Positions 18,597 to 27,476 of a stretch of DNA of 64,000 nt are shown here, piece by piece. Source of the stretch: Candidatus Tabaqchalia intestinavium (GTDB taxonomy: Bacteria; Bacillota; Clostridia; Oscillospirales; CAJFTT01); NCBI GenBank assembly GCA_904420005.1, contig CAJFTT010000042.1, positions 1-64,000 on the forward strand. The letters run 5' to 3'. The position numbers and the translations under genes are program-made. Within the stretch, counting starts at the first letter, position 1; every line of letters starts with the position of its first letter. The notes under the pieces were generated by a model that was not told the origin of the DNA, made no database searches, and saw nothing but the letters and a program-made list of their open reading frames with translations.

Positions 18597-19046
18597 TTAT
18601 TGCGCCGCCTCATCTGGCAGAAGCCGTTTCTCCATACGCACATGCGGGCAGGATTCGTCCAGGTATTGCCCCGACACGGCGGTATATCCCAGCTTTTCGT
18701 AGAACCCCTGCGCCTGCACCTGCGCGGACAGCGTAATGACCTGTGCGCCGGTACGCTGCGCCTCGGCTTCCAGCACACGCAGCACTTCCCGGCCGAGAAA
18801 ACGCCCGCGCCAGGCGCGGCGCACCGCTACGCGCCCGATGGTCTGCCGCCGCGGCGTCTCGTCAAAAAACAGACGCCCCGTCGCGACGGCGTCCTCGCCA
18901 TCATAAAGCACCACGTGGGTTGCGCGCGCGTCAATATCGTCAAATTCCCCGATGAATCCTTGTTCCTGGATAAAAACTTCTTCCCGGATGGCCGCGGCGT
19001 CGGGGTTGTCCGCGAGACCATGGGAAAGATTGATACGGTAAGACAA
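18597..19046 (-). CDS. GNAT acetyltransferase, ElaA-like
   Basis: This 149-residue protein has the ElaA-type start AIREEVFIQEQGF, then ATHVVLYDGEDAVATGRLF, the acetyl-CoA loop IGRVAVRRAWRGRFLGREVL and the C-terminal QVQAQGFYEKLGYTAVSGQY. Its substrate is unknown. It is the first gene of the operon leading to DUF951, prfA, the Sua5-type gene and coaE, and has a sigma-A promoter about 70 bases upstream. Confidence 0.85.
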   Translation of the reverse strand: MSYRINLSHGLADNPDAAAIREEVFIQEQGFIGEFDDIDARATHVVLYDGEDAVATGRLFFDETPRRQTIGRVAVRRAWRGRFLGREVLRVLEAEAQRTGAQVITLSAQVQAQGFYEKLGYTAVSGQYLDESCPHVRMEKRLLPDEAAQ

Positions 19047-19112
19047 ACGGATCCCTCATTGTCCCAAGCTGCCGGAAAAACGTCCGGTGGCAGAAAGATT
19101 TTCGATTTTATT

Positions 19113-19142
19113 ATTATAGCACAATTTTGCCATTGAAAGCAA
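19113..19142 (-). promoter_or_regulatory. Sigma-A promoter of the acetyltransferase-prfA-coaE operon
   Basis: On the minus strand TTGCTT (19142-19137) is followed after 18 bases by a perfect TATAAT (19118-19113). Transcription would begin near 19106. Confidence 0.75.
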
Positions 19143-19241
19143 TTCTTTTCTGGTTTAGCACGCGACGGTCGGGAAACAACTAACATTGACAAGTTTCGCG
19201 TCAACCGGCGCGAGGCGCCTGTCGGAAAGGAGGGATGCAGT

Positions 19242-19619
19242 TTGGTGACGATTTACGCTGATTTCGACACGGTGGACATGGCGGAATTCGCCGCGCGGCG
19301 GCTCAAGCAGAAAGTGCCCGACATCAAAAGCGTGGCGCTGCTCGACAATCGCCATATTCCGTATTACCAGAATCCCGGCCCAACGTATTTCACGCCGCAC
19401 AGGGCGGACGGCTCTATGTCGTTTTTCCCCACGCCGGCTTATTTCATGAACGATTACGAGCCGTACAGTTCACCCTGGAACAACGATATCGGCTATTTCG
19501 AGCCGCAGCAGCGCGCCGATACGACGCTGCGTGTGCGGGTGGAGTCCGATAAGCTCAAAGCATGCGAGTCCACGCTGCGCAATATGGGCGGCATGAAGAT
19601 CGAGATCACGGATGACTAA
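19242..19619 (+). CDS. Hypothetical protein of about 125 residues
   Basis: GGAGGG lies 8-9 bases before a TTG at 19242 and slightly farther from a GTG at 19245; either could start the gene. The protein begins VTIYADFDTVDMAEFAARRL, and ends LRVRVESDKLKACESTLRNM followed by a short beta strand. Both ends look like halves of a ferredoxin-like fold. The middle is rich in Tyr, Pro, Phe and Asn (for example NDYEPYSSPWNNDIGYF). I do not recognise the family. It may be an envelope or stress-related protein like others with this fold, but nothing in context decides. Confidence 0.7.
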   Translation: MVTIYADFDTVDMAEFAARRLKQKVPDIKSVALLDNRHIPYYQNPGPTYFTPHRADGSMSFFPTPAYFMNDYEPYSSPWNNDIGYFEPQQRADTTLRVRVESDKLKACESTLRNMGGMKIEITDD

Positions 19620-19720
19620 ACGGCAACAGGCCGGAAACAATTTTTTCCCGGCGAGGTCATTCTTCGCGCCCCGGCGCATATAAATCCTGTGTAGGACGAT
19701 TGAAACAGGAGGCTGCTGGA

Positions 19721-20650
19721 ATGACGAAGAAGTATTATCCCGAGGGCGGGTTGCTGGAAACCCGTGAGAATCTGGAATATTGTAAGGATGCCGCCGGACT
19801 GCAGCGCGCTGCGGAAACCGGGGCGATTGTGGAGGCGCGCGCGGTGATCTGTGACAGCGCGCACAATTTGATCGTCGACCTGGGAGAGGTGCGGGGCATC
19901 ATCCCGCGCGAGGAGGGCGCCATCGGCATCAGTGACGGCAGCGTGCGCGACATTGCCGTCATCTCCCGGGTCAACAAATGCGTCTGCTTCAAGGTACGCC
20001 GCGTCTATAAAAACGAAGCCGGCCGCTGGGAGGCGCTCCTGTCCCGGCGCATCGCGCAGGAGGAATGCTTCAACCGGTACTTATACACGCTCATGCCGGG
20101 AGATATTATCGATGCGAAGGTGACGCATCTCGAGCCGTTCGGCGCGTTTGTAGATGTTGGCTGCGGGATTCCGTCGCTGATTCCCATCGATGCGATCTCC
20201 ATCTCGCGCATCTCTCATCCGAGCGACCGCTTCACCGTTGGGCAGGACATCAAGGCCATCATCCGCGAGGTGGACTGTTTCTCCGGCCGGATCACCCTGA
20301 GCCACAAAGAGCTGCTCGGTACCTGGGAGGAGAACGCGCAGAATTTCAGCGCCGGCGATACGGTGGCGGGCATCATCCGTTCCATTGAGAGCTACGGCAT
20401 CTTCGTCGAGCTCACCCCCAATCTTGCGGGGCTCGCGGAGCTGCGGGAGGATGTGGCCGTCGGCCAGCATGCGAGCGTTTACATCAAGAGCCTGATCCCG
20501 GAGAAGATGAAAGTCAAGCTCATCATCATCGACAGCTTTGATGCACATTTCCGCACGCCGCCGCTCAATTATTTCCTCAAAAGCGGCAATATCGGCAGCT
20601 GGACGTATTCGCCGGAACGGTGCAGCAAAGTGATCGAAACGGTGTTCTGA
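19721..20650 (+). CDS. S1 RNA-binding domain protein, ribosomal protein S1-like
   Basis: This 309-residue protein (start ATG 19721, AGGAGG about 8 bases upstream) has an N-terminal S1-like domain, GAIVEARAVICDSAHNLIVD. A second is PGDIIDAKVTHLEPFGAFVD (about residues 128-200), and a third is AGDTVAGIIRSIESYGIFVE (about 210-270). Such proteins bind single-stranded RNA and may help mRNA load on the ribosome or regulate decay. Three domains is shorter than the proteobacterial S1 (six) but similar to many Firmicute homologues. A terminator follows, then the RNase P RNA gene. Confidence 0.82.
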   Translation: MTKKYYPEGGLLETRENLEYCKDAAGLQRAAETGAIVEARAVICDSAHNLIVDLGEVRGIIPREEGAIGISDGSVRDIAVISRVNKCVCFKVRRVYKNEAGRWEALLSRRIAQEECFNRYLYTLMPGDIIDAKVTHLEPFGAFVDVGCGIPSLIPIDAISISRISHPSDRFTVGQDIKAIIREVDCFSGRITLSHKELLGTWEENAQNFSAGDTVAGIIRSIESYGIFVELTPNLAGLAELREDVAVGQHASVYIKSLIPEKMKVKLIIIDSFDAHFRTPPLNYFLKSGNIGSWTYSPERCSKVIETVF

Positions 20651-20675
20651 GCCGGCGGGCGGAAAACGCGATCGC

Positions 20676-20701
20676 CGCGGCGGGGAAGATATCCCGCCGC
20701 G
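20676..20701 (+). terminator. Stem-loop after the S1-domain gene
   Basis: CGCGGCGGG (20676-20684) and CCCGCCGCG (20693-20701) pair perfectly around an eight-base loop; only three T follow. It lies between the S1-domain gene and the RNase P RNA promoter. Confidence 0.55.
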
Positions 20702-20788
20702 TTTGCATGCCCGCGGCCGGACCGGACAGCAGGACCCGCGGAATGTTGCTTTTGGATGGAGGGAGACGTACGTTTTACCGCTGTGGTC

Positions 20789-20817
20789 TTGACTTTTGCC
20801 GCGTTCCCCGGTAAAAT
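20789..20817 (+). promoter_or_regulatory. Sigma-A promoter of RNase P RNA
   Basis: TTGACT (20789-20794) is followed after 17 bases by TAAAAT (20812-20817). The predicted start is near 20824, which is exactly where the P1 helix of the RNA begins. Confidence 0.8.
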
Positions 20818-20823
20818 GAATCC

Positions 20824-21167
20824 GCGAGGAAGTCAAACGGTCGCGCGCGCCCATGCCGAAAGGCCGGCGCGTGAGGAAAGTCCGAGCTCCACAGGGCAGG
20901 AATAGCGGATAACGTCCGCCGGAGGCGACTCCAGGGAAAGTGCAACAGAGAGATACCGCCGAGCAATCGGTAAGGGTGGAAAGGCGAGGTAAGAGCTCAC
21001 CGGCCTGCGCGGAGACGCGCGGGTCCTGTAAACCCTATTCGGAGCAACACCGTTATGGGACATATGGCTTGCCCGGCCGTCCCGAGGTGGCTTGAGACCG
21101 TCAGCAATGGCGGCCCTAGATAGATGATCGTTCTCGACAGAACTCGGCTTACAGGCTTGCTCGCACC
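20824..21167 (+). ncRNA. rnpB: RNase P RNA, class A type
   Basis: The core signatures are present: GAGGAAAGTCCGAGCTCC near the 5' end, ACAGAGAGATACCGCC and GTAAGGGTGGAAAGGCGAGG in the middle, CCTGTAAACCC, and AACTCGGCTTACAG near the 3' end. The ends GCGAGGAAG and CTTGCTCGC pair as helix P1, which fixes the boundaries. The RNA is the catalytic subunit that matures tRNA 5' ends. The architecture appears to be the ancestral A type rather than the Bacillus B type. A terminator follows immediately. Confidence 0.93.
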
Positions 21168-21207
21168 AAAAGGAGAGGCTGCCGGATTTCCGGCGGCCTC
21201 TCCTTTT
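21168..21207 (+). terminator. Intrinsic terminator of rnpB
   Basis: An 18-base stem (AAAAGGAGAGGC... pairing with ...CTCTCCTTTT, one G-U pair) with loop ATTT follows the RNase P RNA directly. Confidence 0.85.
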
Positions 21208-21373
21208 GGGGGCTGGAAATAAGGCATGGGGTTGACGGCGCTTGCGCTGCATGTGGGAAGCTTGTCTGCCGTAAAATACCAGAGGCAGGCCGGCGCGCGT
21301 CGCCGCAGCCCTGTGTGCCGCAGGAAAACCGAAAAAATTCGTCCTTCATCAGAGGGAAGGGGAGAGACACGCC

Positions 21374-22486
21374 ATGAAAGAACGCCTGCTGGCGATTGTT
21401 AAGCGGGAAACTGTGCTGCTTGTCGCAGTTGCCGTGGCGGCGGCCTCCTGCTTTGCCATCCCGCCGGATGGGGAATATGTCGGCTATTTTGATATGCAGA
21501 CCATCCTGCTGCTGTTTTGTCTGATGGCGGTGACGGCGGGTTTGCAGCGGGCAGGGCTGTTTCGGGCGGTGGGGAACGCTCTGCTGCGCAACGTGCGCAG
21601 CAGCAGGGCGCTCGCGGCGATCCTGGTGCTTTTGTGCTTTGTCAGCAGCATGCTGGTGACCAACGATGTGGCGCTGATTACGTTTGTCCCGTTTGGCCTG
21701 TTTCTGATGCAGGTGGCAGGCTGGAAGAGACGGGTTTGCCTGACGGTGACGCTCATGACGGTCGCGGCCAATCTGGGCAGCATGCTTACGCCGATTGGAA
21801 ACCCGCAGAACCTGTATCTATTCACGGCGTCGGGCCTTTCTATCCCGGCGTTTCTGCGGATCACGCTGCCCTATGTGCTGCTGGCGGCGCTGCTGCTGAC
21901 AGGGGCGATCGTTGTGTTCTATCGCAGGGAGACCGTGCAGGCGGTTGAATGGAAAGCGGGAAAAACAGATGGCAGGCGGTTGCCGATTTATGCGCTGCTG
22001 TTTGCGGGCTGTGTGGCGTCTGCCGCAGGGGCGGTGCCGGCGCTGGTCCTCGCGCCGGTGGTGCTGGTTGTGATGCTGCTGCTGGATCGGTGTGCGCTGA
22101 CGCAGGTGGATTACGGCCTGCTGCTGACGTTTCTCGCTTTGTTTGTTTTCACAGGCAATATGGGACGCATCCCGGCTCTGCACACATTTTTGGAGAGCAC
22201 GCTTGCCGGGCGTGAAATGCTGGTCGCTGTCGGCGCGAGTCAAATCATCAGCAATGTCCCGGCCGCACTGCTGCTTTCCGGTTTTACGGAGCATTGGCGC
22301 GCGCTCATCGTGGGGACCAATCTCGGCGGGTTGGGCACGCTGATTGCCTCGATGGCCAGCCTGATTTCCTATAAGCAGCTGGCAATCCGTCATCCGGAGA
22401 AAAAGAAAAAATATCTGCTCGTCTTTACCCTGGTGAATGTGGCGTTTCTGGCGGTATTGATTCTGGCGGCGTGCATTCTGGAGTAA
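21374..22486 (+). CDS. ArsB/NhaD-type anion permease
   Basis: This 370-residue membrane protein has about ten hydrophobic segments. Re-entrant motifs of the ion transporter superfamily occur as two repeats: LVTNDVALITFVPFG with GSMLTPIGNPQNL in the first half, and IISNVPAALLLSGF with GTNLGGLGTLIASMASLI in the second. The family includes arsenite, sodium/proton and dicarboxylate carriers. There is no arsR, arsA or arsC nearby, so arsenite export is not supported by context and the substrate is open. It begins at an ATG preceded by GGGAAGGGGAGAGA. Confidence 0.8.
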   Translation: MKERLLAIVKRETVLLVAVAVAAASCFAIPPDGEYVGYFDMQTILLLFCLMAVTAGLQRAGLFRAVGNALLRNVRSSRALAAILVLLCFVSSMLVTNDVALITFVPFGLFLMQVAGWKRRVCLTVTLMTVAANLGSMLTPIGNPQNLYLFTASGLSIPAFLRITLPYVLLAALLLTGAIVVFYRRETVQAVEWKAGKTDGRRLPIYALLFAGCVASAAGAVPALVLAPVVLVVMLLLDRCALTQVDYGLLLTFLALFVFTGNMGRIPALHTFLESTLAGREMLVAVGASQIISNVPAALLLSGFTEHWRALIVGTNLGGLGTLIASMASLISYKQLAIRHPEKKKKYLLVFTLVNVAFLAVLILAACILE

Positions 22487-22686
22487 GGGGCAAGGCGCAC
22501 AAAAGCGCCATGGGACGAACGCGTCGCCTGCGCGCTTTTGCGCTGTAGTATGGGCGCTGCTTTCCCGGCCGGTTTTGAAAAATGAGGTGCATTGGCTCGC
22601 CTGGTATAAGGCCACGCTGACCCGGCGGTTTTTCGATTGACTGCCTGCTGCGGCGCATTCGCAAAGGGGACAAGGGGGATTTCTCT

Positions 22687-22998
22687 GTGAAATACGTATT
22701 GTTAAGTGCCGATGGGGAAATAAGCGTCTTCGCTGTTCCGGACGAAATCGCAAATAACCTTGAAAAATACTGCCTGGAGTTTTGCCACGAGTGGTTACAT
22801 AAAAGCCCGGACGCAGCGAAGTACCGTGTGAAAATAGGCGGCGGGTTTGGCGTGTGTTATAACGAAAAAGATTTTATTGATTATCTGAATCAGTACGTAT
22901 GTGAGGAACAGTCGACGTTAATCGCAACCTTGGCTGGCGTGTATGATGAAGATAGCCTGCCGGAAGAATATATCGGGTTGCCCTACTTTAATTTTTGA
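22687..22998 (+). CDS. Hypothetical protein of 103 residues
   Basis: A GTG start at 22687 (AAGGGGGA upstream) opens a 103-codon frame: KYVLLSADGEISVFAVPDEI, later YRVKIGGGFGVCYNEKDFID, ending EEYIGLPYF. The protein is acidic and has no membrane segment or signal. The codons are less GC-rich than neighbouring genes, which hints at recent arrival. A terminator hairpin follows 12 bases after the stop. I recognise no family; isolated genes of this size are sometimes immunity proteins, but no toxin is visible here. Confidence 0.6.
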   Translation: MKYVLLSADGEISVFAVPDEIANNLEKYCLEFCHEWLHKSPDAAKYRVKIGGGFGVCYNEKDFIDYLNQYVCEEQSTLIATLAGVYDEDSLPEEYIGLPYFNF

Positions 22999-23010
22999 AA
23001 AACTCCTGAA

Positions 23011-23046
23011 AAATGGCGGGTGCCTGTAAGGCGCCCGCCATTTTTT
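23011..23046. terminator. Bidirectional terminator
   Basis: AAATGGCGGGTGCC and GGCGCCCGCCATTT form a 14-pair stem (one G-U) with loop TGTAA, flanked by A- and T-runs. It lies between the 103-residue gene (+) and dapL (-), so it can end both, including the long nitrogen operon. Confidence 0.85.
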
Positions 23047-23117
23047 GCGTCGGCAGTTTCTCTCGAAAATGCGCCGAAACGCAGGCTTTTTCCGTCGATT
23101 GTTTCACGATAGGAGCA

Positions 23118-24299
23118 TTACCGCAGCAGGGTTTCCAGCCTGGCCATGGCCTCCTGCGTATCTTCGTGGCTGGAAAAGGCGGAGAAGCGGAAATAGCCCT
23201 GCCCGCATTGCCCGAATCCTTCGCCCGGCGTACCGACGATCTGCGCCTCATGCAGCAGCTTGTCGAAGAACGCCCAGGAATCCATATTTCCAGGGCAGCG
23301 CAGCCAGACGTAAGGGGAATTCTTTCCGCCGGTATACCAGATCCCCAGCCGATCGAGCGTGTCGGTCATGCACCGGGCGTTGCGCTTGTAGTATTCGATG
23401 CTCTCCCGTGTCTGCGCCTGCCCTTCGGGGGTGAAAACGCCCATTGCCGCGCGCTGCACAACGTAGGAAACGCCGTTGAACTTGGTGGTCTGCCGCCGCA
23501 GCCAAAGCCGGCGCAGCGGGGCGCCGTCAAAGACAAGCGCCTGCGGGACGATGGTATATCCGCAGCGCGTGCCCGTGAAGCCCGCCGTTTTCGACAGAGA
23601 GCAGAATTCGATCGCGCAGCGCCGCGCGCCTTCGATTTCGTAAATACTGCGTGGACTGCCGTCGGAAACGAAGGCCTCGTACGCCGCGTCGAACAGGATC
23701 AGGCTGCGGTGCGCGAGCGCGAAGTCCACCCACGCCTGCAACTGTGCCCGGCTGTAGACCGCGCCCGTCGGATTGTTCGGCGAGCAAAGATAGATCAGAT
23801 CGCCCTGCGTGTCGTCCTGCGGCAGGGGAAGGAACCCGTTTTGCTGGTTGGCTTCGAGGAAATGAATCGTCCGTCCTTCCATGATGTTGGTGTCGACATA
23901 AACAGGGTAAACCGGATCGGGAATGAGCACGGTATTGTCGCGCGAGAACAGATCGAGAATATTGCCCAGGTCACTTTTGGCTCCGTCGGAGATGAAGATC
24001 TCATCGGGATCGAGCGTGATCCCCCGGTTGGCGTAATAACCCGCGACAGCGCCGCGCAGGAAGTCATATCCCTGTTCGGGTCCATATCCGTGGAATGTCT
24101 CGGCCCGGCCCATTTCCGCCACGGCCGCCTGCATCTGCTTGATGACAGCGGGGCAGAGGGGGCGGCTGACATCCCCGATGCCCATACGGATGACGCGCTG
24201 CTCCGGGTGCGCGGCGGTGTATTCGCGAACCCGTTTGGCGATTTCGGAAAAAAGATAGCTCTCCTTGAGCTGCAAATAATGCTCGTTGATCTTCAGCAC
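23118..24299 (-). CDS. dapL: LL-diaminopimelate aminotransferase
   Basis: This 393-residue class I/II aminotransferase has IRMGIGDVSRPLCPAVI near the N-terminus, GYGPEQGYDFLR, YLCSPNNPTGAVY, and the PLP lysine in SLSKTAGFTGTR. These are characteristic of DapL, which converts tetrahydrodipicolinate directly to LL-diaminopimelate with glutamate as amino donor, bypassing the acylated branch. Its start overlaps the dapF stop by seven bases. It is the last gene of the long nitrogen operon; its product goes straight to the epimerase encoded just upstream. Confidence 0.92.
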   Translation of the reverse strand: MLKINEHYLQLKESYLFSEIAKRVREYTAAHPEQRVIRMGIGDVSRPLCPAVIKQMQAAVAEMGRAETFHGYGPEQGYDFLRGAVAGYYANRGITLDPDEIFISDGAKSDLGNILDLFSRDNTVLIPDPVYPVYVDTNIMEGRTIHFLEANQQNGFLPLPQDDTQGDLIYLCSPNNPTGAVYSRAQLQAWVDFALAHRSLILFDAAYEAFVSDGSPRSIYEIEGARRCAIEFCSLSKTAGFTGTRCGYTIVPQALVFDGAPLRRLWLRRQTTKFNGVSYVVQRAAMGVFTPEGQAQTRESIEYYKRNARCMTDTLDRLGIWYTGGKNSPYVWLRCPGNMDSWAFFDKLLHEAQIVGTPGEGFGQCGQGYFRFSAFSSHEDTQEAMARLETLLR

Positions 24300-25102
24300 G
24301 GCAAATCCTCCTCTTTGTATTCTCCGTCAAATACGAACGCGGCCGGCCCGGTCATGAGCAGCTGCGTATCGGGAAGGTACTGGATCGTCAATGGTCCGCC
24401 AAGCAGATGGACCGTTACGTCCCGATCGCACAGGCCGTTTGCCACCGCAGCGACGACGCTGGCGCAGGCCCCTGTGCCGCAGGCGAGGGTTTCGCCGCTG
24501 CCACGCTCCCAGACGCGCATTTTCAGCTGATGCCGGTCGAGGATCTCGACGAATTCCACATTGGTGCGTTCAGGGAAATTTTCATGCGTTTCGATCTGCC
24601 GCCCCGGCGTCTCGATGTCCATGTCATCCACGCCCTTTACAAACAGCACGCAGTGCGGATTGCCGACGGAAATGTCGGTGTAGCGGTATTGCACGCCGCC
24701 GGCCGTCAGCGTCGCGCCGACAGCCCGCACCTGCGGCGCGCCCATCTCCACGGAGACGGAGGTCACGACGCCGCCCTCGAGCGTCAAATGCAGGCGTTTG
24801 ATCCCGCTGCGTGTTTCCAGCGTGAGATCGGTTTTGTCGGTCAGCCCCCGCTCGAATACGTATTTCCCGATGCAGCGGGATGCGTTGCCGCACATCTTTC
24901 CTTCGCTGCCGTCGGCGTTGAACATCCGCATGCGAAAATCCGCCACGTCGGAAGGGAGGATCAGCACGATCCCGTCCGCTCCCACGCCAAAGTGCGGCTG
25001 CGACAGCCGCACCGAGAGCGCTTCAGGGTTTTCCGGCGCGCCCTGCATGCAGTCAAAATAAATATAATCATTGCCGAGCCCTTGCATTTTCGTAAACTTC
25101 AT
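24293..25102 (-). CDS. dapF: Diaminopimelate epimerase
   Basis: This 269-residue protein begins KFTKMQGLGNDYIY and has both catalytic cysteines: GKMCGNASRCIGKY (first) and ETLACGTGACASV (second). It interconverts LL- and meso-diaminopimelate, giving the cross-linking amino acid of peptidoglycan and the lysine precursor. GGAGGAGAAGG precedes the ATG. It lies 42 bases after purF and overlaps dapL. Confidence 0.94.
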   Translation of the reverse strand: MKFTKMQGLGNDYIYFDCMQGAPENPEALSVRLSQPHFGVGADGIVLILPSDVADFRMRMFNADGSEGKMCGNASRCIGKYVFERGLTDKTDLTLETRSGIKRLHLTLEGGVVTSVSVEMGAPQVRAVGATLTAGGVQYRYTDISVGNPHCVLFVKGVDDMDIETPGRQIETHENFPERTNVEFVEILDRHQLKMRVWERGSGETLACGTGACASVVAAVANGLCDRDVTVHLLGGPLTIQYLPDTQLLMTGPAAFVFDGEYKEEDLPC

Positions 25103-25144
25103 GGTTTTTCCTTCTCCTCCTCCGGCCTCACCTGTCTCGCAGTG

Positions 25145-26608
25145 TTAAGCGTCGCGGGAGGCCGCGTCGGTCCGCGCGCCGCGCTGACTGAGCTTCTGCT
25201 CGAATTTGTTCTTGCCTCGCCCCTGCGGAACGGCGGTGGGATACCGTCCATCGAAGCACGCGCTGCAAAATCCCATGCAGGGCGATGTCCCCAGCAGCTC
25301 ATGCAGCCGTTCCAGCGGCAGGTATCCAAGGCTGTCCGCGCCGATCATGTCGCGGATTTCCTCGACTGTGTGCTGGCAGGCGACCAGCGAGTCGCGCGAG
25401 TCGATGTCCGTGCCGTAATAGCAGGGGTTGAGAAACGGCGGGGCAGAGATGCGCACATGGATCTCACGCGCGCCGGCCTCTCGCAGCAGCCGGACGATGC
25501 GCGCGCTCGTCGTGCCGCGCACGATGGAGTCGTCGATCATCACCACGGATTTGCCCCGCACCGTTTCCTGCATGGGATTGAGCTTGATTTTGACCTTATC
25601 CTCCCGCGATGCCTGCCCCGGCGCGATGAAAGTGCGGGCAATGTACCGGTTTTTGATAAAACCGGTGCCGTAAGGAATACCTGCGGTCTGGGCGTATCCC
25701 AGCGCCGCGTCGAGCCCCGAGTCGGGGACGCCGATAACCACATCCGCCGCCACCGGATAGGTCTCGGCAAGGATCGCGCCGGCCGTTCGCCGCGCGCGGT
25801 GCACGCTGACGCCGTCCAGGACGGAATCGGGCCGGGCGAAATAAATATGCTCAAAAATGCAGGTGCGCTTTTCGCACCGGCCGCAGTGCTCGCGCAGGGA
25901 ATGGACGCCGTCCTGATCGAACAGGAGAATTTCTCCCGGCTCCACATCGCGGATGAAGGCGGCGCCCACTGCGTCGAGCGCGCAGCTTTCCGATGCGACG
26001 ATATATTGTCCCGCCGGCGTGCGGCCAAAGCACAGCGGCCGAAAACCGTGCGCGTCCCGCACGGCGATCAACTTGGCCGGGGACATGATCACCAGCGAGT
26101 AAGCGCCCTCGAGGATCCGCATGGCCCGGTTGACCGCTTCTTCGATCGACGGAGCGCGCAGACGCTCCCGCGTGATGATATAAGAGATGACCTCCGTGTC
26201 GCTGGTGGTGTGGAAAATGCAGCCCTCCAGTTCCAGCGCGTCACGCAGCTGCTGGGAATTGACAAGATTGCCGTTGTGCGCGAGCGCCATGTGCCCTTTG
26301 CGGTGGTTGACGACGATGGGCTGCGCGTTGATCCGCCCGCTGCCGCCTGTGGTGCCGTATCGCACATGCCCCACCGCCATGTGTCCGCGCCCCAGCGATT
26401 GCAGCACGGCAGGCTGAAACACGTCACCGACCAGTCCGACGTCTTTATAAGCGTGAAACAGCCCGTCGTCGTTGACGACGATGCCGCAGCTTTCCTGCCC
26501 GCGATGCTGCAGCGCGTAAAGCCCGTAATAAACCGTCGACGCGACGTCCGCCTCACCTTCCGGACAGAATACGCCGAACACGCCGCATTCCTCATGAATT
26601 TCCCGCAT
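25145..26608 (-). CDS. purF: Amidophosphoribosyltransferase (PurF)
   Basis: This 487-residue protein has a short propeptide, MREIHEE, ahead of the catalytic cysteine in CGVFGVF (residue 8). The glutaminase motifs RYGTTGGSGRINAQP and HNGNLVN follow, then the PRPP-binding VVMIDDSIVRGTTSARI. Cysteines in KRTCIFEHI, LVACQ and FCSACFDGRYPT match iron-sulfur ligands of the Bacillus-type enzyme, suggesting an oxygen-sensitive cluster. It uses glutamine and PRPP to make phosphoribosylamine, the first purine step. No other pur gene is beside it, which is unusual; it is embedded in the glutamine operon instead. Confidence 0.94.
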   Translation of the reverse strand: MREIHEECGVFGVFCPEGEADVASTVYYGLYALQHRGQESCGIVVNDDGLFHAYKDVGLVGDVFQPAVLQSLGRGHMAVGHVRYGTTGGSGRINAQPIVVNHRKGHMALAHNGNLVNSQQLRDALELEGCIFHTTSDTEVISYIITRERLRAPSIEEAVNRAMRILEGAYSLVIMSPAKLIAVRDAHGFRPLCFGRTPAGQYIVASESCALDAVGAAFIRDVEPGEILLFDQDGVHSLREHCGRCEKRTCIFEHIYFARPDSVLDGVSVHRARRTAGAILAETYPVAADVVIGVPDSGLDAALGYAQTAGIPYGTGFIKNRYIARTFIAPGQASREDKVKIKLNPMQETVRGKSVVMIDDSIVRGTTSARIVRLLREAGAREIHVRISAPPFLNPCYYGTDIDSRDSLVACQHTVEEIRDMIGADSLGYLPLERLHELLGTSPCMGFCSACFDGRYPTAVPQGRGKNKFEQKLSQRGARTDAASRDA

Positions 26609-26657
26609 ACAAACGCTCCTTCTGTGAACTCAGCTGTTGTCCCCGCATCGCCATCTT

Positions 26658-27410
26658 TCAGCTTTGCGGGAAAGCGCCGTCCTCCTCGCGGTAGCACAGG
26701 ATCGGCCGGCGCTTGTGCTCGCTGCGCGCATGGAATTTCTGCAGGATGGCGCGGTTGCGTTCGGTGGTGGTGCCGTTGAGCAGATATTCGTCAATCTCGC
26801 GGTAGGTGATTCCCATTTCCGCCTCGTCCGTTTGCCCGTCGAACAGTCCGGCGGAAGGCGCTTTTTCCAGGATGGCGGCCGGCGCGCCGAGATATTCGAG
26901 AAATTCGTAGATTTCCGTCACCGTCAGGTCTGCGATAGGATTAAAGTCGCAGGCCCCGTCGCCCCATTTGGTGAAATATCCCATATATGCTTCGCTGGCG
27001 TTGCCGGTACCGGCGACAAGCCGGTTTTCCGAGGCCGCCACGGCATAAAGCGAGGCCATCCGCAGCCGGGGCGCGAGATTGGCGGTCGCGGCCGCTGTGA
27101 GCGCCGTGACGCCGGCGAGCTGCGAGAGCGCCGCGTCCCGCACCGGCGTGAGATCCATCACCCGCGTTTCGATGCCGTATTGCCGGGCGACCGCCTCGCC
27201 GTCCTGCCGGTCCTGGGTGAAATTTCGCTGCGAGAAGCAGGGGAGGATAAGCCCCACGGTGTTTTCACACGCCTTTTTGCAGAGGATGCCGACGAGCGCG
27301 CTGTCTTTTCCGCCGCTGTTGCCGTAAACGATGCCCTGCGCACCGCTGGCTTTCAGCGCGTGCCGGATGAAATGCACCCGGTTTTCTGTTTCCTGCTTGT
27401 AGTTTCTCAT
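26658..27410 (-). CDS. nadE: NAD(+) synthetase, ammonia-dependent type (copy 2)
   Basis: This 250-residue protein resembles the copy at 2183-2917 throughout: GNSGGKDSALVGILCKKAC, GTGNASEAYMGYFTKWGDGA and PSAGLFDGQTDEAEMGITYR. It lacks a glutaminase domain. AAAGGAGGG precedes the ATG. It lies between carB and purF in the long operon, so its ammonia supply may be tied to the same nitrogen signal. Either copy could instead act on a related substrate. Confidence 0.87.
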   Translation of the reverse strand: MRNYKQETENRVHFIRHALKASGAQGIVYGNSGGKDSALVGILCKKACENTVGLILPCFSQRNFTQDRQDGEAVARQYGIETRVMDLTPVRDAALSQLAGVTALTAAATANLAPRLRMASLYAVAASENRLVAGTGNASEAYMGYFTKWGDGACDFNPIADLTVTEIYEFLEYLGAPAAILEKAPSAGLFDGQTDEAEMGITYREIDEYLLNGTTTERNRAILQKFHARSEHKRRPILCYREEDGAFPQS

Positions 27411-27476
27411 GGGAAAACCCTCCTTTGGACGATGCCTGGAATCAAGCCCGGCGGAAAAAACTATGCCGGTGAGAGG

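Noticed and set aside
21374-22486. Arsenite resistance locus
   Set aside because: The permease is in the ArsB/NhaD superfamily, but no arsR, arsA or arsC is nearby, so the substrate cannot be assigned.
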